Shown one piece after another: positions 45,027 to 54,298 of a DNA stretch of 64,000 bases (its first letter is position 1; each line of letters opens with the position of its first letter). A program made the position numbers and the translations under genes. The stretch is from Shewanella aquimarina (lineage in GTDB: Bacteria; Pseudomonadota; Gammaproteobacteria; Enterobacterales; Shewanellaceae). Under the pieces are notes generated by a model that saw only the letters and a program-made list of their open reading frames with translations, was not told where the DNA came from and made no database searches. The DNA is taken from the NCBI RefSeq assembly GCF_023349185.1, contig NZ_JAKIKY010000013.1:62001-126000 (forward strand), read 5' to 3'.

Positions 45027-45700
45027 TTATGATTCTTCCATGTCTTAAGATACTTATTAGCGTAAAAGCCGAATATAAAAATCTTTAAGCCCTAATGCAC
45101 TCGACAATGAAAACAATAAGACTCTGAATTGTATAACAATTTAAGTGCTGTTTTTCAATACAAAAGTTACCACAACCAAGACAAGAGAGAGTTGGCTTAT
45201 TACTGAGAAGAGGCGAGATCTCCAACGCCTTCTAATACAAGCAAAACTAGCACCTGGAAGGCATCAATTAACGCTAAATCGAAGAGACGATTGAACTCGG
45301 TGTAAACACATTTGTGACCTTCCGAGGCATGGATGCCGAGGCAGAGCTCACAAGGATGTGCTCGTAGCGTGTCACAAATGTGTTTGCACTTGGGCCTGCC
45401 GCAGGCAATAGATTGACCACCAAGCCTTGGTGTTAAATAACTCAGCCAAACAACTGCATGAGCCAGAAGCTCAATAGCTAAAATCCAACTCATCCCTCGC
45501 CGGGCAGGCGATAGGTTAACCATGCAGCCATGGTGTCAAATAACTCAGCTATACACCCATATCATCTACGCCCCCTAAGGTATCCAACTTGGCGCCACGG
45601 CTGAATATCTGGCCAGCTTACGCCAGATACAAAAAACCCCGGCCATCTGCATGGTCGGGGCTTTGGGCTAATCGACTGCACCTAAAAGGTGCGGGTCAGA
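45027..45700. repeat. Repeat-rich intergenic region, copies B and D
   Basis: No gene. 45273-45414 is an inverted copy of the repeat at 44500-44640 and contains its own palindromes (TAAACACATTTGTGAC against GTCACAAATGTGTTTGC, and GGCATGGATGCC). Two direct repeats of about 50 bp lie at 45394-45446 and 45498-45550. The 107-residue frame at 45200-45523 on the minus strand is a translation of these repeats. The typA terminator is at the right end. Confidence 0.7.
45631..45660 (-). terminator. Intrinsic terminator of typA
   Basis: On the minus strand a 10-bp stem (CCCCGGCCAT/ATGGTCGGGG with one G-T pair, loop CTGC) is followed by six T. Confidence 0.9.
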
Positions 45701-47524
45701 TTAGGCGTCTTTCGAGGCACGGCTGGCACGCTTACGATCGTTCTCGGTCAGGTGACGCTTACGCACGCGGATGCTCAGCGGAGTCACTTCTACCAATTCG
45801 TCGTCATCGATGAACTCAAGCGCCTGCTCAAGGGTCATCTGGATGTGCGGCGTCAGTACCTGAGCTTCGTCGGTACCAGAGGCACGCATGTTGGTCAGCT
45901 GCTTACCCTTCAGACAGTTAACTGTCAGGTCGTTGGCACGAGAGTGGATACCCACTACCTGGCCTTCGTAAACCTCGGCGGCGTGACCGATCATCAGACG
46001 ACCACGGTCTTGCAGACCGAACAGGGCGAAGGTCAGTGCCTTACCGGTAGCGTTAGAGATCAACACACCGTTTTGACGCTGACCGATCTCACCGCCCTTC
46101 ACAGGACCATAATGGTCGAATGAGTGGTAGATAAGACCCGTACCTGAGGTGGCTGTCATGAACTCGGTTTGGAAACCGATCAGGCCACGGCTAGGAATGA
46201 TGAAGTCGATACGCACACGGCCTTTACCGTCTGGCTGCATGTCACGCATGTCAGCCTTACGGGTACCTAGCTTCTCGATAACCGCACCTTGATGCTCTTC
46301 TTCAACGTCTACGGTTAGGGTCTCGTATGGCTCGCACTTCTCGCCGTCGATCTCTTTAACGATAACTTCTGGACGCGATACGGCCAGCTCGTAGCCTTCA
46401 CGACGCATGTTTTCGATAAGGATAGACAGGTGAAGCTCACCACGGCCAGATACGCGGAAACGGTCTGGGCTGTCAGTCTCTTCGACGCGCAGTGCCACGT
46501 TGTGTACCAGTTCCTGTTGCAGACGCTCAAGGATGTTACGTGAAGTCACGTACTTACCTTCTTTACCAGCGAATGGCGAGGTGTTTACCTGGAAGGTCAT
46601 GGTCAGTGTTGGCTCGTCAACAGACAGAGGAGGCAAGGCTTCGGCGTTGCCCACGGCACAGATGGTGTCGGAGATCTTCAGCTCGCCCAGACCGGTAATG
46701 GCCACGATGTCGCCGGCGTTTGCCTCCTCAACCTCGTGACGGTCCAGACCCATGTAGCCGAGTACCTGGCCGATCTTACCGTTACGTGTGGTGCCATCGG
46801 CCGCCACTACGGTAACCTGCTGGTTAACCTTAACGCTACCACGCTTAATACGGCCTACACCGATAACGCCCACGTATGAGTTGTAGTCCAGCTGAGAGAT
46901 CTGCATCTGGAAGGCACCTTCGGCATCGGCATCAGGTGAAGACACCTTCTCGACGATGGTCTCGAACAGTGGCGTCATGTCTGCGCCAGTCTCTTCAGGA
47001 TCCAGAGTCGCGAAACCGTTCAATGCAGAGGCATAAACGATTGGGAAGTCCAGCTGCTCATCGGTAGCACCCAGGTTGTCGAACAGGTCGAATACCTGAT
47101 CGATAACCCAATCAGGACGTGCACCCGGACGGTCGATCTTGTTGATCACTACGATAGGCTTAAGGCCTTGAGCGAAGGCTTTCTTAGTCACGAAACGTGT
47201 CTGTGGCATTGGACCATCGACCGCATCAACTAGCAGTAGCACACAGTCAACCATAGAAAGTACACGCTCAACCTCGCCACCGAAGTCGGCGTGGCCAGGG
47301 GTATCAACGATGTTGATACGGTAGTCGTTCCACTTGATGGCAGTATTCTTCGCCAGAATCGTGATTCCACGTTCCTTTTCAAGATCGTTGGAATCCATCA
47401 CCCGCTCAGCGGCCTCTCCTCGAGTCTCAAGGGTTCCAGACTGTGCCAGCAGCTTATCAACCAGGGTCGTCTTACCATGGTCAACGTGTGCAATAATGGC
47501 GATGTTACGTAAATTCTCTAACAC
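45701..47524 (-). CDS. typA: Ribosome-associated GTPase TypA/BipA
   Basis: TypA/BipA is a translational GTPase that binds the ribosome and helps 50S assembly and stress adaptation. The 607-residue product equals the E. coli length when the GTG at 47524 is used ([24 protein letters not shown]). The G domain has [21 protein letters not shown] and NKIDRPGA. The elongation-factor-like domains end in [18 protein letters not shown]-type sequence. AAGAGG precedes the GTG; an ATG at 47542 would add six residues. It is divergent from glnA. Confidence 0.97.
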   Translation of the reverse strand: MLENLRNIAIIAHVDHGKTTLVDKLLAQSGTLETRGEAAERVMDSNDLEKERGITILAKNTAIKWNDYRINIVDTPGHADFGGEVERVLSMVDCVLLLVDAVDGPMPQTRFVTKKAFAQGLKPIVVINKIDRPGARPDWVIDQVFDLFDNLGATDEQLDFPIVYASALNGFATLDPEETGADMTPLFETIVEKVSSPDADAEGAFQMQISQLDYNSYVGVIGVGRIKRGSVKVNQQVTVVAADGTTRNGKIGQVLGYMGLDRHEVEEANAGDIVAITGLGELKISDTICAVGNAEALPPLSVDEPTLTMTFQVNTSPFAGKEGKYVTSRNILERLQQELVHNVALRVEETDSPDRFRVSGRGELHLSILIENMRREGYELAVSRPEVIVKEIDGEKCEPYETLTVDVEEEHQGAVIEKLGTRKADMRDMQPDGKGRVRIDFIIPSRGLIGFQTEFMTATSGTGLIYHSFDHYGPVKGGEIGQRQNGVLISNATGKALTFALFGLQDRGRLMIGHAAEVYEGQVVGIHSRANDLTVNCLKGKQLTNMRASGTDEAQVLTPHIQMTLEQALEFIDDDELVEVTPLSIRVRKRHLTENDRKRASRASKDA

Positions 47525-47673
47525 GGATAAACCTCTTACCATCGAAAAAATAGGGTATTGATAACAGCCCTAATAATAGCTGTTGCAATAAAAAACGTGC
47601 CATTCTACTCTAGCGAGGGGCTCTCGCACAGGATTATTTTTTAGTCAGCTATGAATAGTCATGTTTATATTGG

Positions 47674-47694
47674 TGCGCACCATCTTGGTGAGCG
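47674..47694 (+). promoter_or_regulatory. NtrC site 1 upstream of glnA
   Basis: GCGCACCATCTTGGTGAGCGC resembles the NtrC palindrome TGCACC-N5-GGTGCA with two changes. Its centre lies about 137 bp upstream of the predicted transcription start, matching one of the two high-affinity sites of the E. coli glnA promoter. Confidence 0.7.
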
Positions 47695-47713
47695 CACCAT
47701 TAAGAGGCAATCA

Positions 47714-47732
47714 TTGCACCTTTATGGTGCAA
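47714..47732 (+). promoter_or_regulatory. NtrC site 2 upstream of glnA
   Basis: TTGCACCTTTATGGTGCAA is a perfect NtrC-type palindrome, centred about 98 bp upstream of the predicted transcription start. Confidence 0.88.
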
Positions 47733-47794
47733 CATCGGGATTCCCACCACTCACCTTCTTTATCGTTCCCATAAAAATCAATACCTTAAACTTT

Positions 47795-47812
47795 TGGCAC
47801 GAGTCTGGCTTT
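47795..47812 (+). promoter_or_regulatory. Sigma-54 promoter of glnA
   Basis: TTGGCACGAGTCTGGCTT has GG-N10-GC at 47796-47809, the sigma-54 -24/-12 pattern. Transcription would begin near 47821, leaving a leader of about 70 nt. Confidence 0.85.
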
Positions 47813-47892
47813 ACTCATGCCAGAACCGCGTTGGTCGCAACGCTGAATGATATAAGAAGGGCATCCCCTCTACTCTACTCGGAGACTTTAGA

Positions 47893-49302
47893 ATGTCAGT
47901 TGAATCAGTTTTACAACAACTAGAAGAACTTGAAGTTAAGTTTGTTGATTTGCGTTTTACCGATACTAAAGGTAAAGAGCAGCACGTATCTATTCCTGCT
48001 CACCAGGTTGATGCCGATTTCTTTGAAGACGGTAAAATGTTCGACGGTTCATCTATTGCTGGTTGGAAAGGCATTAACGAGTCAGACATGGTACTGATGC
48101 CAGACCCAACGACCTTCGTACTCGACCCGTTCACCGAAGAAACCACTGCCCTGATCCGCTGTGACATTCTTGAGCCAGGCACTATGACTGGTTACGACCG
48201 CGACCCACGCTCTATCGCTAAGAAAGCCGAAGAGTACCTGATCTCTACCGGCATCGCCGATACCGTACTCATTGGTCCTGAGCCAGAGTTCTTCCTGTTT
48301 GACGACGTTAAGTTCGGCACCGACATGTCTGGCTGTTTCGTTAAGCTAGACGCCAAAGAAGCGGCTTGGAACTCAGGCACTCACTACGAAGACGGCAACA
48401 CAGGTCACCGTCCATTCGTGAAAGGCGGTTACTTCCCAGTAGCACCGGTTGACTCTTCACAAGATCTACGTAGCGCCATGTGTCTGGTACTGGAAGAGAT
48501 GGGTCAAGTGGTTGAAGCTCACCACCACGAGGTGGCGACTGCCGGTCAGAACGAGATCGCGACTCGCTTCAACAAGCTGACTGAAAAAGCCGACGAAATC
48601 CAAATCCTTAAGTATGTGGTTCACAACATGGCTCACGCTTATGGTAAGACGGCGACCTTCATGCCTAAGCCAATCGTTGGCGACAACGGTAGCGGCATGC
48701 ACGTTCACCAGTCACTGGCTAAAGACGGTGTTAACCTATTCTCTGGTGACAAGTATGCGGGTCTGAGTGAAACTGCACTTTACTACATCGGTGGTATCAT
48801 CAAGCACGCTCGCGCGCTGAACGCCTTCACTAACCCAAGCACTAACTCATACAAGCGTCTTGTGCCTCACTTCGAAGCACCAGTAATGCTGGCCTACTCG
48901 GCACGTAACCGCTCTGCGTCTATCCGTATTCCAGTAGTGCCAAGCCCTAAGGCTCGTCGTATCGAGACTCGCTTCCCAGATCCAACGGCTAACCCATACC
49001 TGGCGTTCGCTGCACTGCTGATGGCTGGTCTTGACGGTATCCAAAACAAGATCCACCCAGGCGAAGCCATGGACAAAGATCTATACGATCTGCCAGCGGA
49101 AGAAGCGGCTGAGATCCCACAGGTTGCGACTTCACTGGAAAATGCGCTGGAGAACCTGGATGCAGACCGTGAGTTCCTGACTAAGGGCGGCGTATTCTCT
49201 GATGACTTCATCGATTCTTATATCGCCCTGAAGACAGCAGAAGCTGAAACCGTTTCTCGCACTACTCACCCAGCTGAGTTCGAGCTTTACTACAGCCTGT
49301 AA
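47893..49302 (+). CDS. glnA: Glutamine synthetase, type I
   Basis: GlnA condenses ammonia with glutamate in a dodecamer. The 469-residue product has the family length. Motifs include [23 protein letters not shown], the ATP-binding segment [17 protein letters not shown], and [18 protein letters not shown]. The adenylylated tyrosine is Tyr398 in [10 protein letters not shown]. The promoter has two NtrC sites and a sigma-54 core, so nitrogen-regulated expression is well supported. A diverged copy of the gene's 3' end follows. Confidence 0.98.
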   Translation: MSVESVLQQLEELEVKFVDLRFTDTKGKEQHVSIPAHQVDADFFEDGKMFDGSSIAGWKGINESDMVLMPDPTTFVLDPFTEETTALIRCDILEPGTMTGYDRDPRSIAKKAEEYLISTGIADTVLIGPEPEFFLFDDVKFGTDMSGCFVKLDAKEAAWNSGTHYEDGNTGHRPFVKGGYFPVAPVDSSQDLRSAMCLVLEEMGQVVEAHHHEVATAGQNEIATRFNKLTEKADEIQILKYVVHNMAHAYGKTATFMPKPIVGDNGSGMHVHQSLAKDGVNLFSGDKYAGLSETALYYIGGIIKHARALNAFTNPSTNSYKRLVPHFEAPVMLAYSARNRSASIRIPVVPSPKARRIETRFPDPTANPYLAFAALLMAGLDGIQNKIHPGEAMDKDLYDLPAEEAAEIPQVATSLENALENLDADREFLTKGGVFSDDFIDSYIALKTAEAETVSRTTHPAEFELYYSL

Positions 49303-49335
49303 TCCTTGTCTGTAAGTTCAGCTCACAGCTTGAAG

Positions 49336-49360
49336 AAGCCGCCGCTTAGGCGGCTTTTTT
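49336..49360 (+). terminator. Intrinsic terminator of glnA
   Basis: Stem AAGCCGCC/GGCGGCTT with a five-base loop and a T run, 33 bp after the stop codon. Confidence 0.92.
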
Positions 49361-49407
49361 ATGCCCATTGATTCGATGCCGGGACTCTCTTTTCAACTCC
49401 CAGTAAA

Positions 49408-49506
49408 GACTCCATCGATGCGAAACTTATACCGCTCTGAAGACAGCAGAAGCTTAGAGTCTGGTTCGCACCACCCAGCCGAGTTCGAGCTTTACTAAAA
49501 CCTGTA
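49408..49506 (+). pseudogene. Decayed duplicate of the glnA 3' end
   Basis: From GACTCCATCGAT onward this stretch matches the end of glnA (49204-49302): CTGAAGACAGCAGAAGC and GAGTTCGAGCTTTACTA are shared, but there are substitutions, indels and a stop in place of the final Tyr codon. The match continues through the 3' untranslated region (TAAATTCAGCTCACAGCTTGAAG) to a second copy of the terminator. It cannot encode a useful product. Confidence 0.85.
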
Positions 49507-49553
49507 ACTCTTGCCTGTCATCCTTGCCTGTAAATTCAGCTCACAGCTTGAAG

Positions 49554-49577
49554 AAGCCGCCGCTTAAGGCGGCTTCT
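49554..49577 (+). terminator. Second copy of the glnA terminator
   Basis: AAGCCGCC/GGCGGCTT again, with one base more in the loop and a poorer T run. It is the duplicate of 49336-49360. Confidence 0.8.
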
Positions 49578-49699
49578 TATGTCCTTTAACCAACGGAAAA
49601 ACTTGGCCTAACCGCCTGACGACAGGCATAAAATTGATTTAACTTTATGGCCAAACTGCTATCATGATCACGCCGAATCACTTACTTTAGAATCCCATT

Positions 49700-50524
49700 A
49701 TGTCTAGCCGCGATCCCTTCCAGTCTTTCACCTGGCACAGCGATATTTTTAGCTGTCAGAGCAATGATATCAGCAGCTTCTATGCCCGCTTAGAAGAGCA
49801 GGCCAGCCGCCTTGGACTACAGGCGCGCAAGCTGGGTGATGCCGGTCCGCATCCGCTGGAGTTCTATCAGTCACCGGCGCAGAAGGCAGATCAGCCCTCT
49901 ATTCTGATCAGCGCCGGCTTTCATGGCGAGGAGGCCGCCGGCCCCTGGGGATTGCTCTACTTCCTCAACGAACTGGAGCCTGAGCTATTTAGCCAGATCA
50001 ACCTCAGCCTGCTGCCTCTGGTAAATCCTACCGGTTTCAAGCGCGGCCACAGGTTCAACAAGCTGGGACAGAACCCTAATCGCGGCTTCGTGTTAGAAAA
50101 CGGCCGCGGCGTCAGCAATCAAGACACCTCGAGTGAGGGCGAGATCCTACTGACCCACTCTCAGCTGCTGGCCGCCGCCAGTAAAGATGGCATCCTCACC
50201 TGCCACGAAGATGTGCTGCTGACAGACACCTACATCTACTCCTTCGAGGCCAACCAGCACCCCGGCCAATTCAGCCGTGAGCTGCGTGACGCCCTAGGGC
50301 ACTATTTCCCTATCGCCCAAGATGGCTTGATCGACGACTGCCCGGTCAAAGATGGCATCATCTTCAACCACTTCGACCTCTCCTTCGAGGCCTTCCTGGT
50401 ACGGCTGGGCGCCAGCGTCGGCGTGTGTAGCGAGACACCTGGCCAGCAGGGGTTCGACCAGCGCATCCTGGCCAATGCCGCCATCATCAAGCGCTTCGTC
50501 GAGTTGAGTCTGGCGAGGCGCTAG
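49700..50524 (+). CDS. M14-type zinc carboxypeptidase / succinylglutamate desuccinylase-like protein
   Basis: A 274-residue metallopeptidase of the M14/AstE-ASPA superfamily, resembling murein peptide amidase MpaA. The zinc motif is HGEE (His75, Glu78) in SAGFHGEEAAG, followed by LVNPTGFKRGHRFNKLGQNPNRGF and TCHEDVLL, which holds the third zinc ligand, and VCSETPG with the catalytic glutamate. It has no signal peptide, so it is probably cytoplasmic and may trim recycled muropeptides. It is a single gene with a terminator. Confidence 0.8.
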   Translation: MSSRDPFQSFTWHSDIFSCQSNDISSFYARLEEQASRLGLQARKLGDAGPHPLEFYQSPAQKADQPSILISAGFHGEEAAGPWGLLYFLNELEPELFSQINLSLLPLVNPTGFKRGHRFNKLGQNPNRGFVLENGRGVSNQDTSSEGEILLTHSQLLAAASKDGILTCHEDVLLTDTYIYSFEANQHPGQFSRELRDALGHYFPIAQDGLIDDCPVKDGIIFNHFDLSFEAFLVRLGASVGVCSETPGQQGFDQRILANAAIIKRFVELSLARR

Positions 50525-50575
50525 TAACTTGAGAGAAGAATTAGGGTCAAGCGCTAAGATCTGACGCCCATAGAA

Positions 50576-50598
50576 AAGCCAGGCATTAGGCCTGGCTT
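50576..50598. terminator. Terminator between the M14 peptidase and kynureninase-like genes
   Basis: A 9-bp stem AAGCCAGGC/GCCTGGCTT with a 5-base loop lies between convergent genes. It is followed by TCTTG on the plus strand and by a short U-rich tract on the minus strand. Confidence 0.8.
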
Positions 50599-50622
50599 CT
50601 TGTCAGCGATCATGGGCTTCCA

Positions 50623-51735
50623 CTAACGACAGAAGGGAGCTAGGGCCTCCAATAGCCGCTGCATGTCCTGCTCACCATTGTAAATATGCGGCGAGATACG
50701 CATCCCCTGCTTACGCACATCCAGGCTGATATCGGCCTGAGTCAGCGCCTCGACCACCTGTTGTTGCGCCGCGCCACAATTCAAGATGGCGGTGCCGCTG
50801 CAACGAGCAGAATCTGCGGGCGATACCAGGGCCTCGCCCACTTGATTCCAGATACGCTGCAGCTGCATCAGGTTATGCTGGCGCACCTTGTCGCTACCCA
50901 GCTCGGCGAAATAGCCTATGCTGTGGGCCGCGATGGCGTAAGGTGCCACCGAAGGCGTGCCGCCCCAAAACTTGAGCGCCGAGTCGTGATAGCGAAAGTG
51001 ATGAATATCGAACTCGAAGGGGTTCTCATGGCTAAACCAGCCCACGTCCTGGGGCGAGCAATGCGCCAGCTGCTCGGCATTGACCCAGAGATAGGCCGCT
51101 CCCGGCCCGCCGCAGAGCCACTTAACGCTGGACCCCAACATGAAGTCTGGCTTTAGCACACTAAGATCCAGAGGTAATACCCCGGCGGCCTGGGCAACAT
51201 CCACCACAGATAAGGCCCCTAGCTGACGCACCTTAGGCACCAGATAATCCAGCGGCGCCTGCTGCCCGGTATTAGAATAGGCATGGCTGATAAACACCAG
51301 ATCGATATCGTCGGTCAGATAGGCCTGCCACACCTCGGGCAGACTCACATCCAGATTGGCCGGAATGAAACGTATCTGCGCCTCGGGCAGCGCCTGTTGC
51401 AGGGCAAAGCCCATGCTGGGAAAGTCGTTCTCGCTCATCAGGATCACGGCGCCAGGACGTCTCAACCTGGGCAGGGACTGCACCAGCTTAGTCAAGCCGC
51501 TGGAGAGGTTAACCTGAGGACAAAACAGCCTGGCCTCACTGTTAAACAGCCTGGCCAGCTGGGCACGAAAATCCTCTACCACAGACAACCAATCCCCCCA
51601 AGGCTCGCGCCCCGAACCCTGCCAGGGCAGGAAGAATCGCTCATCGAACGCCTGACGCAGGCTCTTAAGTGGCCTGCCCACCGAGTGATTTAACAGGTAG
51701 ACCGACTTAGGCATCTCAAAATCATTCTGATACAT
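50623..51735 (-). CDS. Class V aminotransferase-fold protein, kynureninase-like
   Basis: A 370-residue PLP enzyme of the aminotransferase class V fold. The PLP lysine is Lys205 in GSSVKWLCGGPGAAYLWV, with Asp179 in VVDVAQAAG; the KWxCGGPGA pattern is typical of kynureninases. It lies only three bases downstream of an IDO/TDO-like gene, which supports a role in cleaving a kynurenine-type product. A true kynureninase assignment needs the specific substrate residues, which I could not check. Confidence 0.78.
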   Translation of the reverse strand: MYQNDFEMPKSVYLLNHSVGRPLKSLRQAFDERFFLPWQGSGREPWGDWLSVVEDFRAQLARLFNSEARLFCPQVNLSSGLTKLVQSLPRLRRPGAVILMSENDFPSMGFALQQALPEAQIRFIPANLDVSLPEVWQAYLTDDIDLVFISHAYSNTGQQAPLDYLVPKVRQLGALSVVDVAQAAGVLPLDLSVLKPDFMLGSSVKWLCGGPGAAYLWVNAEQLAHCSPQDVGWFSHENPFEFDIHHFRYHDSALKFWGGTPSVAPYAIAAHSIGYFAELGSDKVRQHNLMQLQRIWNQVGEALVSPADSARCSGTAILNCGAAQQQVVEALTQADISLDVRKQGMRISPHIYNGEQDMQRLLEALAPFCR

Positions 51736-51738
51736 ACT

Positions 51739-52911
51739 CTACCCCTCTAGGCTGGCGCGCAGCCTGGCGATATCGTCGAAACGGGTACGAATGTCATCTC
51801 GCTTGGCGGCGGCGCGTCTGTCTCTGAGCTTCTCCAGCGCCCCCAATAACACTGGCAGTGGCGGGCCGCTGGCGGTGACCTTATCGATATGCTGACTCTC
51901 CATCTGCTTGGCGGGCTGGGCGATATATTTCTCTACCAGCTGATCATGATGCTGTATCGCCCCTTGGCCGTGGGCCTCACACACCCGCAGGAACTGCGCC
52001 AGATTCTGCCGATACCAGGACTGCTCCCGCATCTCCATCGCACCGAGAAAATCATCCATCAGGCTAGTGCGGCGCATGCAGTCGCGCAGGATGCGCTGAT
52101 CTTCCGGCATCATGTAGAGGAACTTATCTACTAGTAGCTGAGAGTAGGCCGACTCGTTGGCGAAGCAGAGCCCCAGCTGCAGGTCGATCACATTGATGCC
52201 GGCAAAGTCACCGGCGTTGGCACCCCGATAGACCTGCTGACCGACGCGATAGGGCTTGTAATAGGGACGCACGCTGTTGAAAAACGCCTGGGTATCGAGG
52301 CGATCGAACAGGATCTGATTGGAGGCGATCACCTGCTCCAGCGCCACGCGAGCCACCTCCAGCAGTTCGGCGGTCATGGGATGGGAAATTCCCAGCGGCT
52401 TAATCTTCAACAAAGCATCGGCGGCGCGCTTGTAGGCGAGGATCCCCTTGGTGTTGTAGTCGACAAACAGCTTCTCGTCGTCCAGATCGGTAAAGCGTTT
52501 GTAGAGGCCGTTAACCGCACGGTTGTGGGTGGTCAGATGCGCCGTAGCAAAGCGCGGCGTCACGCCGATGGAGGCACCTATATGCATAGCAAGCGCCGAG
52601 GCCTCAAGCAGGGGCGAACTGGTCTCACGGCTGGGCTCGGTGATCTCATGGCGGCGGCAGGCGGCCATGTAGAGGCCCACGTTGCCCAGCAGATCGAAGG
52701 CGGCATCGAAGCCCTCGTCGGTATTGCCCTCATCCAGCAGCGCCTTGATCAAGCTTCGGCCCTCGGCCTCCAGCCGCGCCTTTAACTCATCGCCTATCCC
52801 CTCCACGTTGGCGGGATCGCTCTGCTGCATGTAGAGGCGCTCCAGCGCCGAGTTAATCTCGACAAACTCCTGCCTGATCCAGTGATCGAAGGCCGCGACA
52901 TCTTGACTCAT
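51739..52911 (-). CDS. IDO/TDO/PrnB-like heme dioxygenase superfamily protein (DUF1864-type)
   Basis: A 390-residue mainly helical protein. It fits the group annotated DUF1864 and related to PrnB and indoleamine/tryptophan 2,3-dioxygenases. The segment AFFNSVRPYYKPYRVGQQVYRG recalls the IDO Arg-Pro region and HHDQLVEKYI (His321/322) recalls the stretch with the heme-binding histidine. Its neighbour downstream is kynureninase-like and the divergent gene is an Lrp/AsnC regulator. It may therefore oxidise an indole compound, but neither activity nor heme binding is proven. Confidence 0.65.
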   Translation of the reverse strand: MSQDVAAFDHWIRQEFVEINSALERLYMQQSDPANVEGIGDELKARLEAEGRSLIKALLDEGNTDEGFDAAFDLLGNVGLYMAACRRHEITEPSRETSSPLLEASALAMHIGASIGVTPRFATAHLTTHNRAVNGLYKRFTDLDDEKLFVDYNTKGILAYKRAADALLKIKPLGISHPMTAELLEVARVALEQVIASNQILFDRLDTQAFFNSVRPYYKPYRVGQQVYRGANAGDFAGINVIDLQLGLCFANESAYSQLLVDKFLYMMPEDQRILRDCMRRTSLMDDFLGAMEMREQSWYRQNLAQFLRVCEAHGQGAIQHHDQLVEKYIAQPAKQMESQHIDKVTASGPPLPVLLGALEKLRDRRAAAKRDDIRTRFDDIARLRASLEG

Positions 52912-53102
52912 AGGGTAACTATCTCTTGGTTATTTTAATTATGACTCCATAAGCTACCACTAAGCCATTAGGGCAAACCTGCAATATCACCTACATAAAA
53001 AGAGATTTTTTGGTGGATTCCGACAAAAATAATCACTTTAATAATGCTATCCGACACATTATCCCAATACCTATCGAGCAGCAGCGGCAAGAGAGCACAA
53101 AG

Positions 53103-53564
53103 ATGAAACTGGACAGTAAAGACAAGCAGATCTTAAACATACTGCAGGAGCAGGGGCGACTGCCCGTGGCCGAGCTGGCCAATCGCCTCAACCTCTCAGA
53201 CACCCCCTGCCTCAGACGCATCAAGAAGCTGGAACAGGCGGGCTTTATTCAGGGCTATAGCGCCAGGCTCGACCCTAAGTCACTGTCACTCAATGTTATC
53301 GTCTACGCCTTCGTGCGCCTCACCGAGAACTCCGCCGCCTATGGCGAGCAGTTCGAGCAGGAGATGAGCCGCCTGCCCCAGGTGCAGGAATGCTCGGTGA
53401 TCACCGGCGCCCACGACTACCTACTGAAGATAGTCGCCCACGATCTGCTGGAATATGAAGGCTTCGTCAAACACTCCCTCGGCGGCCTCAAGTGTATCGC
53501 CAGCATAGAGTCTACCGTGGTGCTGAAACAAACCTTCTCCCGCCATCAACTGCCAGTCGTATGA
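53103..53564 (+). CDS. Lrp/AsnC family transcriptional regulator
   Basis: A 153-residue regulator with an N-terminal winged helix-turn-helix (DSKDKQILNILQEQGRLPVAELANRLNLSDTPCLRRIKKLEQAGFI) and a C-terminal RAM domain for amino acid binding. The ATG at 53103 gives the normal family start MKLDSKDKQIL, so the upstream GTG at 53010 is rejected. It is divergent from the IDO-like/kynureninase-like pair, with about 190 bp between the start codons, so it probably controls that pair in response to an amino acid or related compound. Confidence 0.9.
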   Translation: MKLDSKDKQILNILQEQGRLPVAELANRLNLSDTPCLRRIKKLEQAGFIQGYSARLDPKSLSLNVIVYAFVRLTENSAAYGEQFEQEMSRLPQVQECSVITGAHDYLLKIVAHDLLEYEGFVKHSLGGLKCIASIESTVVLKQTFSRHQLPVV

Positions 53565-53623
53565 GACTGGTGATTTTTATAGCGAAAGCGACTAATCTGT
53601 AGCAAACACCAGGTATAAAAGGA

Positions 53624-54172
53624 ATGCAAATGCGCCCGATATTGCTGTTTACCCTGCTGTTACTGACCCTTGGGGCTCAGGCAGCCATCTACAAATGGGT
53701 CGACAAGGATGGCAAGGTTCACTACTCGGATACCCCGGTAGAAAACTCCACCCAGGTCGAGTTTAAGGAAAATACCGAAAACCAGATCAAGCTGCCGCCT
53801 CCCGTGGTACGTGAGTCTTCGGCGCCCGCCAAGGCTGAGCCTAAGGAGCTGTATAAGCTGACCATCTCCAGCCCCAGCGAAGAGGAGACCCTTCGCGACA
53901 ATAACGGTAATATCACTGTGATCGGTGCCATCACCCCAGATCTTGCCCCCGGCCATGGGCTGGTGCTGGTAATGGATGGTAAGGTCGTAAGCCAGCCTCA
54001 GGCCAGCCCGGTATTTAACCTGGAGAATGTGGATCGCGGTGAGCATAAGTTTGAAATCAGGGCCTTGGCACAAAACGGCAAACAACTTGCATCGACCCCT
54101 CCTAGAACCGTATTTCTTCACCGGGCCAGTGTATATGCGATTCCTAGGGCAACCCCTCGCGGGGGCGGTTAA
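53624..54172 (+). CDS. DUF4124 domain exported protein
   Basis: A 182-residue protein with a signal peptide (MRPILLFTLLLLTLGAQA), then the DUF4124 motif AAIYKWVDKDGKVHYSDTP and a C-terminal Ig-like part (LYKLTISSPSEEETLRDNNGNITVIGAITP). The family is common upstream of the ntr two-component genes in Shewanella and Vibrio, but its role is unknown. A start at 53630 (second Met) is also possible. It ends 127 bp before the glnL gene. Confidence 0.85.
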   Translation: MQMRPILLFTLLLLTLGAQAAIYKWVDKDGKVHYSDTPVENSTQVEFKENTENQIKLPPPVVRESSAPAKAEPKELYKLTISSPSEEETLRDNNGNITVIGAITPDLAPGHGLVLVMDGKVVSQPQASPVFNLENVDRGEHKFEIRALAQNGKQLASTPPRTVFLHRASVYAIPRATPRGGG

Positions 54173-54246
54173 AAATTTATATCATAATTTTTAACAACTT
54201 AGGAAATCACACCCTCAAATCCCCCCGGTGAAGACAGCTTGCAGCG

Positions 54247-54276
54247 TGCACCAAATTGGTGCACCATTATGGTGCA
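54247..54276 (+). promoter_or_regulatory. Two overlapping NtrC sites before glnL
   Basis: TGCACCAAATTGGTGCA (54247-54263) and TGCACCATTATGGTGCA (54260-54276) share a GGTGCACC core. Both are perfect NtrC palindromes, and the second ends 22 bp before the glnL start codon, a position suited to NtrC repressing or autoregulating the glnL-glnG promoter. Confidence 0.88.
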
Positions 54277-54298
54277 ACCTACTTTCCGGGAGCCGTAA

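Noticed and set aside
45200-45523. 107-residue frame on the minus strand
   Set aside because: It runs across the dispersed repeat copies and the palindromes; the same repeat gives frames in other places. No ribosome site or known domain.
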